Origin: Orobanche coerulescens
Taxonomy: Eukaryota > Streptophyta > Magnoliopsida > Lamiales > Orobanchaceae
Direction: 5' to 3'
NCBI GenBank assembly: GCA_033398695.1
Contig: CM065802.1
Location: 76,556,096-76,620,095, forward strand
DNA length: 64,000 bases
A model generated the notes under the pieces. The model was not told where the DNA came from and made no database searches. It saw nothing but the letters and a program-made list of their open reading frames with translations. Of the stretch, positions 10,492-21,427 are shown one piece after another; the stretch's first letter is position 1; each line of letters opens with the position of its first letter. The position numbers were made by a program, and so were the translations under genes.

Positions 10492-10863
10492 CAATGCATC
10501 TCGTATTCAATGATACCTCACATCGATATGTTTCGTTCTCTTGTGAAAAGTCGCATTCTTCGCTAAATGAATCACACTTTGACTATCACAAAGAACCACG
10601 TAGCATTATCGTCGGAAGCCTAGCTCTCGTAAAAACATTTTCAATCATAAGAGCTCTTTGCTTGCTTCCATCGCCGCAATATACTCGGCCTCCGTTGTTG
10701 ACAAGGCAACACATTTTTGTAATCTCGATTGCCATGACACGGCCCCCCCTGCAAACGTCATCAAATAACCGGATGTGGATTTTCGGTTATCTTCGTTACC
10801 GGCCATATCCAAATCGGAATATCCAACAAGCATCGCTTTCCCATTTCCAAATGTAATCTCCAA
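10492..10863 (-). pseudogene. Copia 1 RNase H domain
   Basis: The minus-strand frame starting at 10863 contains GYSDLDMAGNEDNRKSTSGY and ALSTTEAEYIAAMEASKELL, the hallmark copia RNase H blocks (catalytic D and E residues visible). A following segment in a shifted frame resembles the CDSQS...KHIDVRYH block. It is disrupted by a frameshift and by the solo LTR. Confidence 0.85.
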
Positions 10864-10905
10864 TTTGGAAATACCCTGTAAATATCTAAATATCCACTTT
10901 ACGAC

Positions 10906-12250
10906 TTACCAATGCTTCTTTCCCGAATTCGATAGAAAATGGCTCACCACTCCCACGACATGAGCAATGTCGGGCCTCGTATATACCATGGCATACATCA
11001 AACTCCCGACCGCAGAGGCATAAGAAACTTTATCCATTTCCTCAATCTCTTCCTTCGTCGTAGGGCAATCCTTGCACGTCAATTTAACATTGTTAGTAAG
11101 AGGCGAACTAACAACTTTAGCTTTGTCCATGTTGAAGCGTTTAAGCACCTTCTCGATATATTGCTCTTGTGACATGTGCAATTTCCGGGCTGCTCTATCC
11201 CGAGTGATTCTTATCCCAAGAATCTGTTTAGCGGCCCCCAAGTCTTTCATGGTAAAAAACTTATTCAATTCTTTCTTCAAGTTGGCAATCCTTTCGGTAT
11301 TTTGCCAACGATCAACATGTCATCCACATAAAGCAATAGGATGATAAAATCATCATCTCCAAATTTCTTGAAAAATACGCAATGGTCCACAGTCGTCTTC
11401 CGATAGCCTTGCTCCCCCATAACCGACTCAAACTTTTATACTATTGCCGTGGTGCTTGCTTCAAACCATGTAGACTCTTTCGGAGTCTACAAACATAGGC
11501 CTCTTTTTCCTTAACCTGAAAGACTTCAGGTTGCTTTATATAAATTTCTTTGTCGAGGTCTCCATGAAGAAATGCCGTCTTGATATCCATTTGCTCAATC
11601 TCAAGGTCAAGACTAGCCGCTATACCAAGTACCAATCGAATCGATCCTATCTTCACAACCGGAGAAAAAAATCTCGTCAAAGTCAATGCCTTTCTTTTGA
11701 CTGAAGCCCTTGACTACGAGTCTAGCTTTGTATCGGGGCAACGAAATGCTGCTCCGACTTCACCTTGTACACCCATTTATTTCTCAAAGCTCTCTTGCCC
11801 TTTGTCAACTTCACCAACTCGTACGTATTATTCTCATGCAAAGAACTCATCTCATCTTGCATGGCATCAATCCACTCCTTTTTATTCTCATCCTCCATAG
11901 CCTCCTCAAAGTATTCGGGCTCTCCCTCATCGGTGAGTAAAATGTACTCATCGGCCGAATAACGAGCGGAGGGATGACGGTCCCTTGTCGACCATCTAAG
12001 TGGAACAAAAGATGGCATGTTCGTCACGGGTAGCTCGGGATGAACTCCATCGGTATCATCTTGAACTAACTCATCATTGTCACCGGCATCATGTTCATTA
12101 TTTTGGCCATCATCTCCACCGGGTGTCTCAACATGTTGTGGAGGAACGGGTCCAAATCAATAAGATCATAATCATGTTGTGGAGCCGACTCTCCATTCTC
12201 AACATCCTTCATCGTTTGATCTTCAACAAAAGAAACATCTCTCTACCGAA
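10906..12250 (-). pseudogene. Copia 1 reverse transcriptase, frameshifted
   Basis: RT segments appear in at least three frames on the minus strand. They are MQDEMSSLHENNTYELV (11722-12027), QMDIKTAFLHGDLDKEIYIK and LHGLKQAPRQ (11441-11686), the catalytic YVDDMLI (about 11305-11340) and MKDLGAAKQILGIRI onward (10906-11280). Order and motifs are those of plant copia RT. Several frameshifts and stops make it non-functional. Confidence 0.88.
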
Positions 12251-12262
12251 TAAGCTTCTTGG

Positions 12263-13489
12263 TCACCGGGTCATACATTTATACCCGAACTCATCAAGCC
12301 CGTAACCAATAAAAATACATGGCTTCTTCTTGGAATCTAGCTTCGACCTTTCATATTTCGGAATGTGTACAAATGTTTTACATCCGAAAACCCGTAAGTG
12401 ACAATATGAAATATCTTTACCGCTCCACACTTTGTCCAGGATATCAAATTTCAAAGGAACACACGGCGTCAAATTAATCACGTGAACCGCTATGTTCAAA
12501 GCTTCTCCCCAAAATGACTTTGGAAATCCGGTATGTGAGAGCAAACATCGAGCTCTCTCAACCAAAATCCGATTCATCCTCTCCGCTAATCCATTGAGTT
12601 GCGGAGTCTTTGGTGGCATCTTTTGATGTCGGATCCATTGCTCTTGACAATACTCATCAAAAGGCCCAGTGTATTCTCCACCATTATCCGTCCGAACACA
12701 CTTCAACTTCTTTCCGGTCTCTCTCTCCACCGAGGCATGAAACTGTTTAAAAACATCCAACACTTGATCTTTGGTCTTTAAGGTGTATGCCCACACATTC
12801 CTTGAATGATCGTCGATGAATGTGATAAAATATAGGTAACCACCAAGCGTCCTAGTCTTCATAGGACCACAAACATCGGAATGTATAAGATCAAGAACAT
12901 TTTCCTTCCGTGAAGGAGTATGGCTCTTAAAGGTGACTCTCCTTTGCTTCCAGGCTAGACAGTGAGAGCATCTTTTAAGATGTACATCGTGAACCCCGGA
13001 TAACACCTCCTTCTTTGACAATAGCGCCATCCCTTTCTCTCTCATGTGGCCGAGCCTCTTATGCCATAGCTCGGTTGCGTCCTTATTTTCAACTGTGTTC
13101 ACATAATTAATCGTGACCTTTGGATTTGTCATATATAGTATCCATGTCTTTTCTTCTCTACCGACAATAAAGGAACCTCGAGTGAGTCTCCAAACTCCCT
13201 TGCCAAAACCGCTGTGATATCCATCATCATCGAGTAAGCAAACGGAAATCACATTAAGCCTCATATCTGTAACATGTTTTACATTCCGTAAAACAAGTTC
13301 CATACTGGTGTCGAACCTCAAGTGTACGTCTCCCACTCCAACAAGCTTGGATAACCCATCGTTACCCGTCTTGACTGTCCCATAGTCACCCGGAGTATAA
13401 TAGGAATAAAAATCTCTACGTGATGTAACATGACACGTAGCTCCACTATCGACCACCCAACTCGAATCATCTCTGGAAAGGTTCACCAT
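12263..13489 (-). pseudogene. Copia 1 protease and integrase, 408 codons open
   Basis: The longest open frame in the window. Near the N-terminus is the aspartic protease block SSWVVDSGATCHVTS with catalytic DSG. Then come the GAG-pre-integrase zinc-binding region (HKRLGH ... CSHCLAWKQ), the integrase core with DVCGPMKTRTLGGYLYF, RTDNGGEY and a later E (LNGLAERMNR), and a C-terminal GKKVFGCK-type block ending near FIGYGLDEFGYK. The integrase inserts the cDNA into host DNA; the protease processes the polyprotein. The frame is open here but broken on both sides, so the element as a whole is dead. Confidence 0.92.
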
Positions 13490-13579
13490 ATCATAATCGC
13501 AACAAACAAAGAATTCTTCGGTAGTAGTATTTACTTTGTCTTTTTCATTACTCCCGCTCTCCTTCTTTTGAGTGTTCTC

Positions 13580-14360
13580 TCAGCCTTGGCGATTTTCCTT
13601 CTTTAATTGTCGGCAAAATTTCTTCGTATGCCCTTTCTTACCACAATGGTAGCATTCAATATTGGCATACTTCCCTCTGAAATTACTTCTTTGTGGCCCT
13701 CTATTACTCGGACCTCTACTTTGACCTATCCCCCGTCTTTCGGTAACTAGAACATCTGACTGTGATGAAGATCCCTGTGCCTTTCTTCGGACCTTCTCGT
13801 TCAGCATGTTCCCCTTAGCAAGTTCCATCGAAATGACCATCAGGGGCAGAGTTAGACAACGACGTACGAAACGTCTCCCAAGTATCCGACAATGTGCCCA
13901 ATAACCACAAAGCTTGAACCTCCTCTTCAAATTTAATGCCCATTCCGGTAAGTTGATTAATGATGCCTTGGAATGCATTCAAATGATCCGACATAGGAGT
14001 CCCATCTTGATATTTTAAATTCATCATTTGTTTATTGAGGAATAGCTTATTGTTCCCCATCTTCCGAGCATACAATTGCTCGAGCTTGTGCCACAATTCT
14101 CGAGCGTCATTTTCTCCAGTAATGTGATTCAACACATTATCATCCACCCATTGTCGAATATAGCCACACACTTGGCGATACAAAATGGTCCACTCGACGT
14201 TAGACTTGCCTTCCGATTTGTCTTTGCTAAAGACCGGTACATAATAATCCTTAACATAAAGAAGATCTTCCATCTTCCCCTTCCATACGTGGTAGTTTGA
14301 ACCATTCAAATTCACCATTCTACTCGTGTTGGCTTCCATCTTACAGTTGAGATAATACAA
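13580..14360 (-). pseudogene. Copia 1 gag with zinc knuckle, one frameshift
   Basis: 13815-14360 encodes the N-terminal gag part (MVNLNGSNYHVWKGKMEDLL, then LWHKLEQLYARK), a UBN2-type gag domain. The frame then shifts near 13830-13860 and continues to 13580 with an intact CCHC zinc knuckle, CYHCGKKGHTKKFC. Gag forms the virus-like particle and binds RNA. It starts shortly after the primer-binding site and 5' LTR. Confidence 0.88.
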
Positions 14361-14384
14361 CCACGAAACAAAAAAAATCCTGTG

Positions 14385-14396
14385 GCTCCGATACCA
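14385..14396 (-). other. Primer-binding site of copia 1
   Basis: The minus strand reads TGGTATCGGAGC, a near match to the 3' end complement of initiator-Met tRNA, three bases inside the 5' LTR. Confidence 0.85.
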
Positions 14397-14399
14397 CTT

Positions 14400-15346
14400 T
14401 GTTAGGAAAACCCGACAATAATGACATCACAACGAAAAATGCGGAACCTCATTTGACAACTTTCTCAATCTTCAATTGTAACTTCGAGGTTATCGACGAG
14501 TAGAGAAAATAATTACAACTCCACAATTAATACAAATGATATCCAAAAAACGATAAACAACAAGACACGATTTTTAGCGTGGAAAACCCCTCAAGACGAG
14601 AGTAAAAACCACGGGACCGAAGACGCTTAAATCTACTAACACCAATACACAATACACAATCGTCTCTAGTACAAACTAGAGGTATACAACAACAATCTTC
14701 AAATACTTGGTAATAAACGATCTTCAAGTATTTGGAATACAACAATAACAACAAGATCGAGAAAAAGAAACACCATAAATAGCTTCATGAAAATCTAACA
14801 AAAATACCCGAATTTTCGGACTCAAACCCTCAATCTATTCTGGTGAAAAGATTTTTCCAATAGCTACCAAGCTCTTGTCAAAAATCACGACGATCCGATC
14901 GATACACCTCCGGGAAATCGAACAAGTATTTATCTCTTTCTTTTCTCTCTTATGTTTCTCTCTTTGTGTGCTCTCAAAATGTGTAGGGTTGGAATGAAGA
15001 AAAAAACGCAGCCCCAGCTACTAAAAGGAACCCCCAAACCAGGGTTGACCCCGTGTGCCGCGGCCCGAGCAAGGTGTGCCGCGGCACACTCATAAAAAAT
15101 GCCCAGGAAATTCCTAGGGGGCCGCGGCCTGGGAAGGAGGGCACCGCGTCCCGGAGTACAGTGCTTGGCAAATTTGTTACAACACAAAGCAGGTGGCCAT
15201 GGCCCAGCGGGCAGGGGCCGCGGCCCGGAGTACAGCGGGTGGAGGAACTCGGCCAAAAATGGTGTGCCGTGGACCGAATGTCTTGTGCCGTGTCCCAGAG
15301 TTCAGTCGACTCTGAGAAGGTCTATATTTCGGAAATAACTCCTACA
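14400..15346 (-). repeat. 5' LTR of copia element 1 (947 bp)
   Basis: Pairs with 8477-9401. The minus-strand U3 contains the repeated CCGCGG motifs (about 15050-15295), followed by a TATA-like AGATAAATAC (plus 14926-14936). Confidence 0.92.
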
Positions 15347-15353
15347 TGCATCA

Positions 15354-15818
15354 TATGGTATTAGAGAACAAGTAAACTTCTAGATGATAGTCCCGAGACA
15401 TCAACTAGTTTACAAAGAATTTCGAGATGGTTCTGTTCAAATTGAGTGGAGTGATGGAAGATTCAAATTTGGGATGACAAAGAAAATGACGTGGTATGGG
15501 ATAAAGAGAATCAAGGTGACCTGGGCCATAATTTGGACAAAGAGGAGCAAGATTACCATCATAATTTTTGTGAAGATAATCTTAAAATGAAGTTCCTTAC
15601 TCTGGAAGTTTAGAAATTTTTGAAGAGCTCTCAAATGTGATGGAAATTTCATTTTCTCTGCTTTGGATCCATATGTTGTTATTTTTGTGATGATATACGG
15701 TCCAGGTAAATATCATAGATGATGATATCCATGCGCCCCTCCATGATTCGACAAAAATTTTTAGTTATCGTCTCCCTTCCAATTCGAGGTCCAATTGTCT
15801 TGATTCCCGAGAGAATGA
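15354..15818 (+). mobile_element. Residual internal region between two gypsy LTR copies
   Basis: It begins with the primer-site-like TGGTATTAGAGA and ends with the degraded polyprotein tail and CCCGAGAGAATGATG. Only about 465 bp remain, so nearly all coding sequence has been deleted. No domain is recognisable. Confidence 0.5.
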
Positions 15819-16055
15819 TGTAAAGTATATATGAAGATGTTGATGAAAGTTCAGGAATCATATGAATATTTTAAGTTAATTAGAATATTTAGTATCTTGT
15901 GGTATTTTTACTCTTTATGTAATTTGATTTGTTTTATTTCTAGTAGTATTTTATTGCTTTTGGAATTCTATAATAATTAAGATTTATTTATTGGTCACCA
16001 AATTTATTTTCTTATAATAAGTAGATGGTCGATGATTGTTATCAGGGAAGTGAAT
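15819..16055 (+). mobile_element. Degraded gypsy LTR copy 3, truncated
   Basis: It starts TGTAAAGTATATATGAAG and follows the other copies up to about GATGATTGTTATCAGGGAAG, after which similarity stops. Confidence 0.55.
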
Positions 16056-16594
16056 ATCATATTCTCGCATCCGGTATCCGTTCTTGCCTCTACTCGGAGC
16101 CCCCATAGCTATCCTTGGGCTTTCGTCGTCTCTGGTTTATAATCGCCACACTGGCCTTCTCCCCTCATCGCCATAGCTGTCCGTTGGTGGTCGGCTAGTG
16201 TTTGTATTGGCAACATCTGAAGAAGGAAGAAAACAAAAAAACGAGGAGATTGAGAGATGAGGAAATATCGAGAAAGGAGAAGAAGAAAAGGATGAAGGCG
16301 CCAAGTGAGTAAGTAAGGCGATGACAAAGAGAATTTAAGATTGTATTTAATTAGGATGAGAAGTGGTTTTATATTTAAAAATTAAGACTACTTTACTCTC
16401 ATCTTTTTATATGCAAAAAAAATCTATCTACTTTTCCTTCTCTTCTTCTTGTACTATAAAAATACAACTATTTCTCTCTCATTCTTTTATTTTTTAAGTA
16501 GTACAACTACATAATATTGCATGTCCCAAGTAGAATTTAGTAAATTTGTTCTCATAAGTAAAGGCATATCAATTAATTTGGGCCTCTTAATAAA
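16056..16594. other. Unassigned non-coding DNA
   Basis: A short GC-richer part (16070-16210) followed by AT-rich sequence with several TTTTTAT-type runs. The small minus-strand frame at 16109-16327 has no recognisable features. Confidence 0.5.
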
Positions 16595-17179
16595 AAATTC
16601 GGCTAAGTCATTTGAGTATGTTTGTGTGCAACAGGATGTTCCACTGTAATCCTAGTAGACATGCAATAATGATTAAAACATTGGGATGTAAATTCCCCTG
16701 CATTATCCATTCAATTTTTTAATTGTAAGATCTGGGAATTGTGTCCTTAATCGAATTATTTAAGCAAGGAGTCTTGTGAAAGCAACATTACAAGTGGACA
16801 ATAGGCTAACATGTGACCATCGTGTCGATGCATCTATTAGTACCATAAAGTACTAAAATTGCCCACTTGGTGGGGTAATAGGTCCACATATATCTCCTTG
16901 AATTCCCTCCAAAAATGATGGACATTCAATCATAACTTTCACAGGCGATGGCCTTGTTATTAATTTTCCTTGAAAGCAAGCAACACATGAAAAATCTTTG
17001 GACAATGAAACAATCTTGTTCTTTGGAGGATGTGCATTTTGATTTTCTATAATTCTTCGCATCATTGTTGAACCTAGATGGCCTAAACGATCAATCCATA
17101 TAATAAAATTCGTTGGGTCAACTATTTTTTGGTTCATCACCATATATGTCTCAACTGGATTTATGAAAGTATAATGCAA
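16595..17179 (-). pseudogene. Copia 2 GAG-pre-integrase and integrase start
   Basis: 16853-17179 contains IIWIDRLGHLGSTMMRR, CVACFQGKL and GIQGDICGPITPPSG, the GAG-pre-integrase zinc-binding region and the first integrase block. Further left, in another frame, MDNAGEFTSQ and TVEHPVAHKHTQ can be read, which is the second catalytic Asp block. The match ends near 16600, before the catalytic Glu. Confidence 0.82.
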
Positions 17180-17208
17180 TTCAGATTTGTATGATGGGAG
17201 CTTTTACA

Positions 17209-17565
17209 TTATTTGCTTTCCCCTGAGAAAACTGACGTTATATATAAATATTCATTTTCATTTGTTGTCTCAATGTGATAACCATTTCGACGTATATCTT
17301 TGAAACTCAAAAGATTTCTCTTAGATATGGTGGAAAACATTGCATCATCAATAATAAATTGTGTACCATTAGGTAACATTATATTAGCTCTTCCGGAACC
17401 CTCAATAAGATCTGATGCACCGGATATTGTATTTACATTAGCTTTGGCTAATGTTATATGCGAAAAATATTTTTGATTTTTCATAATTGTATGCGTTGTT
17501 GCACTATCAGCCAAACAAAGTGATTCTTCATCTTTTATAACACACGATGAGAGGTTGCTGGCCAT
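17209..17565 (-). pseudogene. Copia 2 protease region
   Basis: The minus frame carries SLCLADSATTHTIMKNQKYF, the protease active-site block with DSA in place of DSG/DTG (common in this group). It is followed by NTISGASDLIEGSGRANIML and RNLLSFKDIRRNGYHIET, usual downstream blocks. Confidence 0.82.
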
Positions 17566-17744
17566 ATTTCTTCACAAAATGAATATATATAAAGATTAGA
17601 GATAGAATATTCCAAATATTTATTCATGATAATGGAAAATTTCATAATATGTTAAAATAGAGCCAATTATTTTAAAGTTCAAACACAAACACTAAACACC
17701 AGAGTAAGGCCTTATTAATATAAAGCAAGACCATATTACATAAT

Positions 17745-18143
17745 TTAATTATTATTAGCCTCATTGCCACCAAATTTGACTGTCTCCACATTGACATTTT
17801 CAAAGAAATCACCGACTTCCATGTGAGTAAGGCCCGAATGATGAATTTGACCTCCACCTCTAATGTGTGCTTCTAGATGGGCAATTCCAAAAAAATTATT
17901 CTGTTCAGTGAAGTTAGTTTCAACACCTTTCAAAGAGGCCTCGTAAAGGTCAACAAGGTGTTTGGAGTTACGACAGGTACGGCTCCAATGACCTTTCATT
18001 CGACAGTGGTGATAAGTATTTTCAACCTTTTTAACCATCACACTTCCCTTATTTTTCTCCTCATTTTTTGTCCACTTCTGGTGGTGAGGTTTCTTTTGCA
18101 AGGTTGAGAAATTTTGATGATTATGACCTTGATCATGCCCCAA
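17745..18143 (-). pseudogene. Copia 2 gag C-terminus with damaged zinc knuckle
   Basis: The frame contains YHHCRMKGHWSRTC, a CCHC knuckle in which the first Cys is Tyr, followed by LVDLYEASLK. Upstream is an HG/RG-rich stretch. It belongs to the gag at 18381-18872. Confidence 0.75.
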
Positions 18144-18380
18144 ACCACATCCATGAGCATGTCCACGACCATGTCCAAATATACTCCCACGCCCACGACC
18201 ACGTACAAACTGTTTATTTTATTCATATTAATTACTAGTCACAACATTCACTTCGGGGAATGGTGTTGAACCATTTGTAGGTGCTTGGTGGTTTTTCATC
18301 AAGAGCCCATTATTTTGTTCAACAAGAAGTAAAACTGAAATAAGCTCAGAATATTTAGTGAATCCTCGTTCACGATATTG

Positions 18381-18872
18381 CTAATGCAGGAGCATATTAT
18401 TAGCATGGAAAGTGGAGTATGTTTTCTCTAACATATCTTTATGAGTGATATTTTCACTGCATAACTTCAATTGAGAAGTGATCTTAAACATTGCGGAATT
18501 ATACTCGCTTACACTTTTATAATCTTGCAACCGTAAATGCATCCAATCATAGCGAGCTTCAGGTAGTATCACTATTTTCTGGTGGTCATACCTTTCCTTC
18601 ATAGCTTTCCAAAGGGTTGATGGATCCTTTATAGTGAAATATTCAGTTTTCAATCCTACGTCAAGGTGATGACGGAGAAATATCATAGTCTTTACCTTAT
18701 CTTGCTCAGAAGTTTTATTCCCTCCTTTTATAGTGTCACCAAGACCCATAGCACTAAGATGGATTTCGGCATCCAAAGTCCATGTCAAATAATTCTTGCT
18801 GGTGACATAAAGTGCGTTGAATTCAAGCTTTGTGAGATTCGACATTGTAAACACTACTACGTAAAAACACAA
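18381..18872 (-). pseudogene. Copia 2 gag N-terminal domain
   Basis: MSNLTKLEFNALYVTSKNYL, then RHHLDVGLKTEYFTIKDPST, LWKAMKERYDHQK and RYDWMHLRLQDYKSVSEYNS form the UBN2/copia gag domain. The likely start is the Met of MSNLTKLEF (about 18843). The frame ends at a stop before the zinc knuckle part. Confidence 0.82.
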
Positions 18873-19624
18873 TATAAATTAATTTCAAGTAACATATAAA
18901 AGATACTGGAATGTTGAAGTCTATAGTTTTGATATAAGGAACGCACATAAATTTTATAAATAAGACACGTAATATTTAAATATCATTCTAACCTTTTCTC
19001 AGAGATTTCATAGTTGATAAAAAGCATAAATGATAGACAAGTAACGAAGAATATATGGATTTGCGAAATCGCAACAATAATGCAGAAATTTGTAAATATT
19101 CCAGAATTTTTGTAGGCCAATTTACACTAATAAATATGTCTAATTTTTTACTAATATTAACTAGACAAATAAACAGGATTACATAAGCTTTCCAGATTGA
19201 TATCGCAAGTATCAGAGTTAAACTCATTTTCCTAAATACACATTAATGTTTCAACAATTTATTATCTCAATATTTTCTGAACTTATAAAGCATAATACTT
19301 TATAAATTGCATGTCATAGAAGGTGATAAAAAGAAAACACAAATTAATACACATGCTCTTCTTTTTAGTAACAAAACTTTTTAGAGAGAGTTGTGAGAAT
19401 AATAGTATTTTATTTTCATTTTATTGTTCATTTCTCAATTCTTTTACAGAATACATATATATCATGTGTTTGTTCATCACTAAAGATTATTTGAAGAGAC
19501 TTGTTAATTAGACATGTCCAGTTTTTACAATCAGAATTTGAATTTTTCACTAGTAAGAACTACTTCTCCCTTTATTCATAAGCCATGCTATGAACATTAT
19601 AGTAAGAGTATAATACCACACTCA

Positions 19625-19909
19625 GGGGCTGTTTGGCAGTTGTTGAATGGTTCGGTGCAGAATGATTAAGTTGTCAGAATGATTTAAGAGGCTCTTATGA
19701 TATAGTGCAAAATGAAATATAAGTGTCTTTTAATTGTTCAAAATGAAATCAGGACTCTTAACGGTTAAGAGTGGGTCAAGATACCAAACCATTCAGAGGG
19801 TTTTGGAACCATTAAGAGGCAGACACTTTTTTTGCCAAACAAGAATTACCTCTTAATGATTCAGAGGTTGCCTCTTAATGGAACCATTAAGAGGTAAACA
19901 AATAGCTCC
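19625..19909. mobile_element. Tourist-like (PIF/Harbinger) MITE, 285 bp
   Basis: The left end is GGGGCTGTTTGG and the inverted right end GGAGCTATTTGT. The flanks are TCA (19622-19624) and TTA (19910-19912). The related copy at about 6260 reads CACACTTAATTTCATG with no insert, a natural empty site showing that a 3-bp TTA target was duplicated. That size fits PIF/Harbinger rather than hAT (8 bp). Internal repeats around CTCTTAATG/CATTAAGAG are present. There is no transposase. Confidence 0.8.
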
Positions 19910-20462
19910 TTAATTTCATGAGTTACCAAGATATATATTTCTACCAAAAAAAATCGAGGATCCAAGTTTGGTACTAAAGTGAACATGTATGCACGTAAAA
20001 ATAATGTACCACATACCTTAATTTGAGAGTTTTAATAACTTAATACCGTAAAGATTAAACCTTGATTCAACAAATTAAGATGGTGAAGGAGGTATGGATG
20101 GCTTCGAAAATGGTGAGAACTTTGTTCCGTTAATTCGGAGAGTCTTGCTGATAACATATTATGTATATGAATATATTATAGAGGGACTAGAGAGAATTTG
20201 GGCGAGAATAAATTTTCCATTTCAACTCAATCAAATACATATGTTTATATAGATTGTACAATAGGAGTTACAATGGCAATTAGAAAGCCAAGAGTTTGTG
20301 TATTGATGACGCGAATAGAAAGCCAAGAGTCATACATAAGAATCCATAACAGATATATTGTTTTCTCATTTCATCCTCCACGTCCCCTCTATAGTTTGAC
20401 AATTTTCTTAATTATTGTCCTCCATATACGAGGATTATTCGTCTCGATTCTCGAGAGAATGA

Positions 20463-20819
20463 TGTAGATATAGATGAAGATGTTGATGAGAATTTAGGAA
20501 ATGGATGAAATACTTTTAATTAATTAGATATTTAGATTTACTTTATTTCAGGTAGTATTATATTTCTATTAGAATTCTATTACAAATAGTGTTTAATTAT
20601 TGGTTTGATATTATAAATAGATGGTCAATGATTGTTATTAAGGGAGGTGGAGGATTAATAAAATTTTGGGTTCTTACTTTTATCTCGTGTTTTATTTATG
20701 TTCTTTAGGTATTCCTTTTGAATCAATGGATCTACATGTTTGATCATGATCTTGTGTTTTTTCTGATATTCTGAGAATCAGTGGAATATCAAAATTTTTG
20801 CCTGTTTTTGTTTGCATCA
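20463..20819 (+). mobile_element. Degraded gypsy LTR copy 4 (357 bp)
   Basis: It starts TGTAGATATAGATG after CTCGAGAGAATGA and ends TTTGCATCA. It is followed by CTGGTACA, into which element A has inserted. Confidence 0.6.
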
Positions 20820-20979
20820 CCTGGTACATGTAATATCTGTATATTTGATATGTATTTTATCTGTATTTGAACTTTGTGACATTTGGAAAGTCATATTATG
20901 ATCCTCCGTATTTCATAATCATATATTGATGGGTGTATGATTATGTTGATGTTAATGCATGCATGTATTTACACGTGAT

Positions 20980-21405
20980 TAGCGCACGCTAACCAAGTGA
21001 GTGTAGTGTACGCTATATGTGTAAGCTAGCGCACCCAGAAAAAGACACTTAGCGTATGCTATGTGCGGTTAACATGATTAAGACATGTTGGTAGGTGAGA
21101 TTGGATCACAGATATTGGATAGGGACATGTCGGGATGAACCTGGACGGCTTTTGGAAAAGTTGAGTCAACGGTGCTTAGCGTACGCTATGAGGGTAATGC
21201 TAGCGCACGCTAAGTCGAGTACAGTGAGGTCAGTAAGCTTCGTAAAGTCGTTACCGCATGCTAGTAAAGGGTGTTAGTGTACGCTAACTGTTATATTTAA
21301 CGTACATAAAGGCTATTTAGCGTACATAAGGCCGAGGATAGAAAGAGTCAGTGGACTGAGAGCTCGTTTGCGCATGCTAAGAATTGAAGCATAACGCACG
21401 CTAAA
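20980..21405. repeat. Palindrome array in A U3
   Basis: Copies include TTAGCGCACGCTAA (20980-20993), TTAGCGTACGCTAT, CTAGCGCACGCTAA, TTAGTGTACGCTAA and decayed forms such as TTAGCGTACATAA. Arms are TAGCG/CGCTA with a two-base centre; spacing is irregular, about 20-60 bp. Confidence 0.85.
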
Positions 21406-21411
21406 GGTCAT

Positions 21412-21427
21412 TTCTTATAAATAGGAC
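21412..21427 (+). promoter_or_regulatory. TATA box of element A
   Basis: TTATAAATAGGAC, right after the last palindrome copies (ATAACGCACGCTAAAG). Confidence 0.7.

Larger units (their letters stand above)
8477..15346 (-). mobile_element. Copia element 1, complete but decayed, nested
   Basis: This is a Ty1/copia element on the minus strand: 5' LTR 14400-15346, 3' LTR 8477-9401. The primer site TGGTATCGGAGC lies at 14385-14396, and a polypurine tract AAAGGAGGAGATT on the minus strand at 9402-9414. The flanks are TTCAT (8472-8476) and TGCAT (15347-15351), a 4/5 TSD. It sits inside the gypsy LTR copy that resumes at 15347. Gag, protease, integrase, RT and RNase H occur in copia order, but frames are broken. 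The LTRs differ visibly at several percent of positions, mostly transitions, so it is not recent. The protein sequence looks like the Tork/Tnt1-type group, which is tentative. A foreign solo LTR sits at 9556-10491. Confidence 0.92.
16595..20351 (-). mobile_element. Copia element 2, truncated in integrase
   Basis: A minus-strand copia element: a short LTR at about 20157-20351 (start TGTTATGGATTC on the minus strand), then GTTATCAGCAAG as primer site, a long leader (18873-20156) carrying a Tourist-like MITE, gag, zinc knuckle, protease, GAG-pre-integrase and the beginning of the integrase core. It stops near 16595, so RT, RNase H and the 3' LTR are missing. All frames are interrupted. The gag and protease are of a type common in plant copia elements, but I do not assign a clade. 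Confidence 0.8.

Noticed and set aside
12000..12781. Plus-strand ORFs opposite the copia integrase (12000-12305, 12599-12781)
   Set aside because: They are antisense shadows of the real minus-strand polyprotein frames.
19625..19909. hAT assignment of the MITE
   Set aside because: The empty site shows a 3-bp TTA duplication, not 8 bp.
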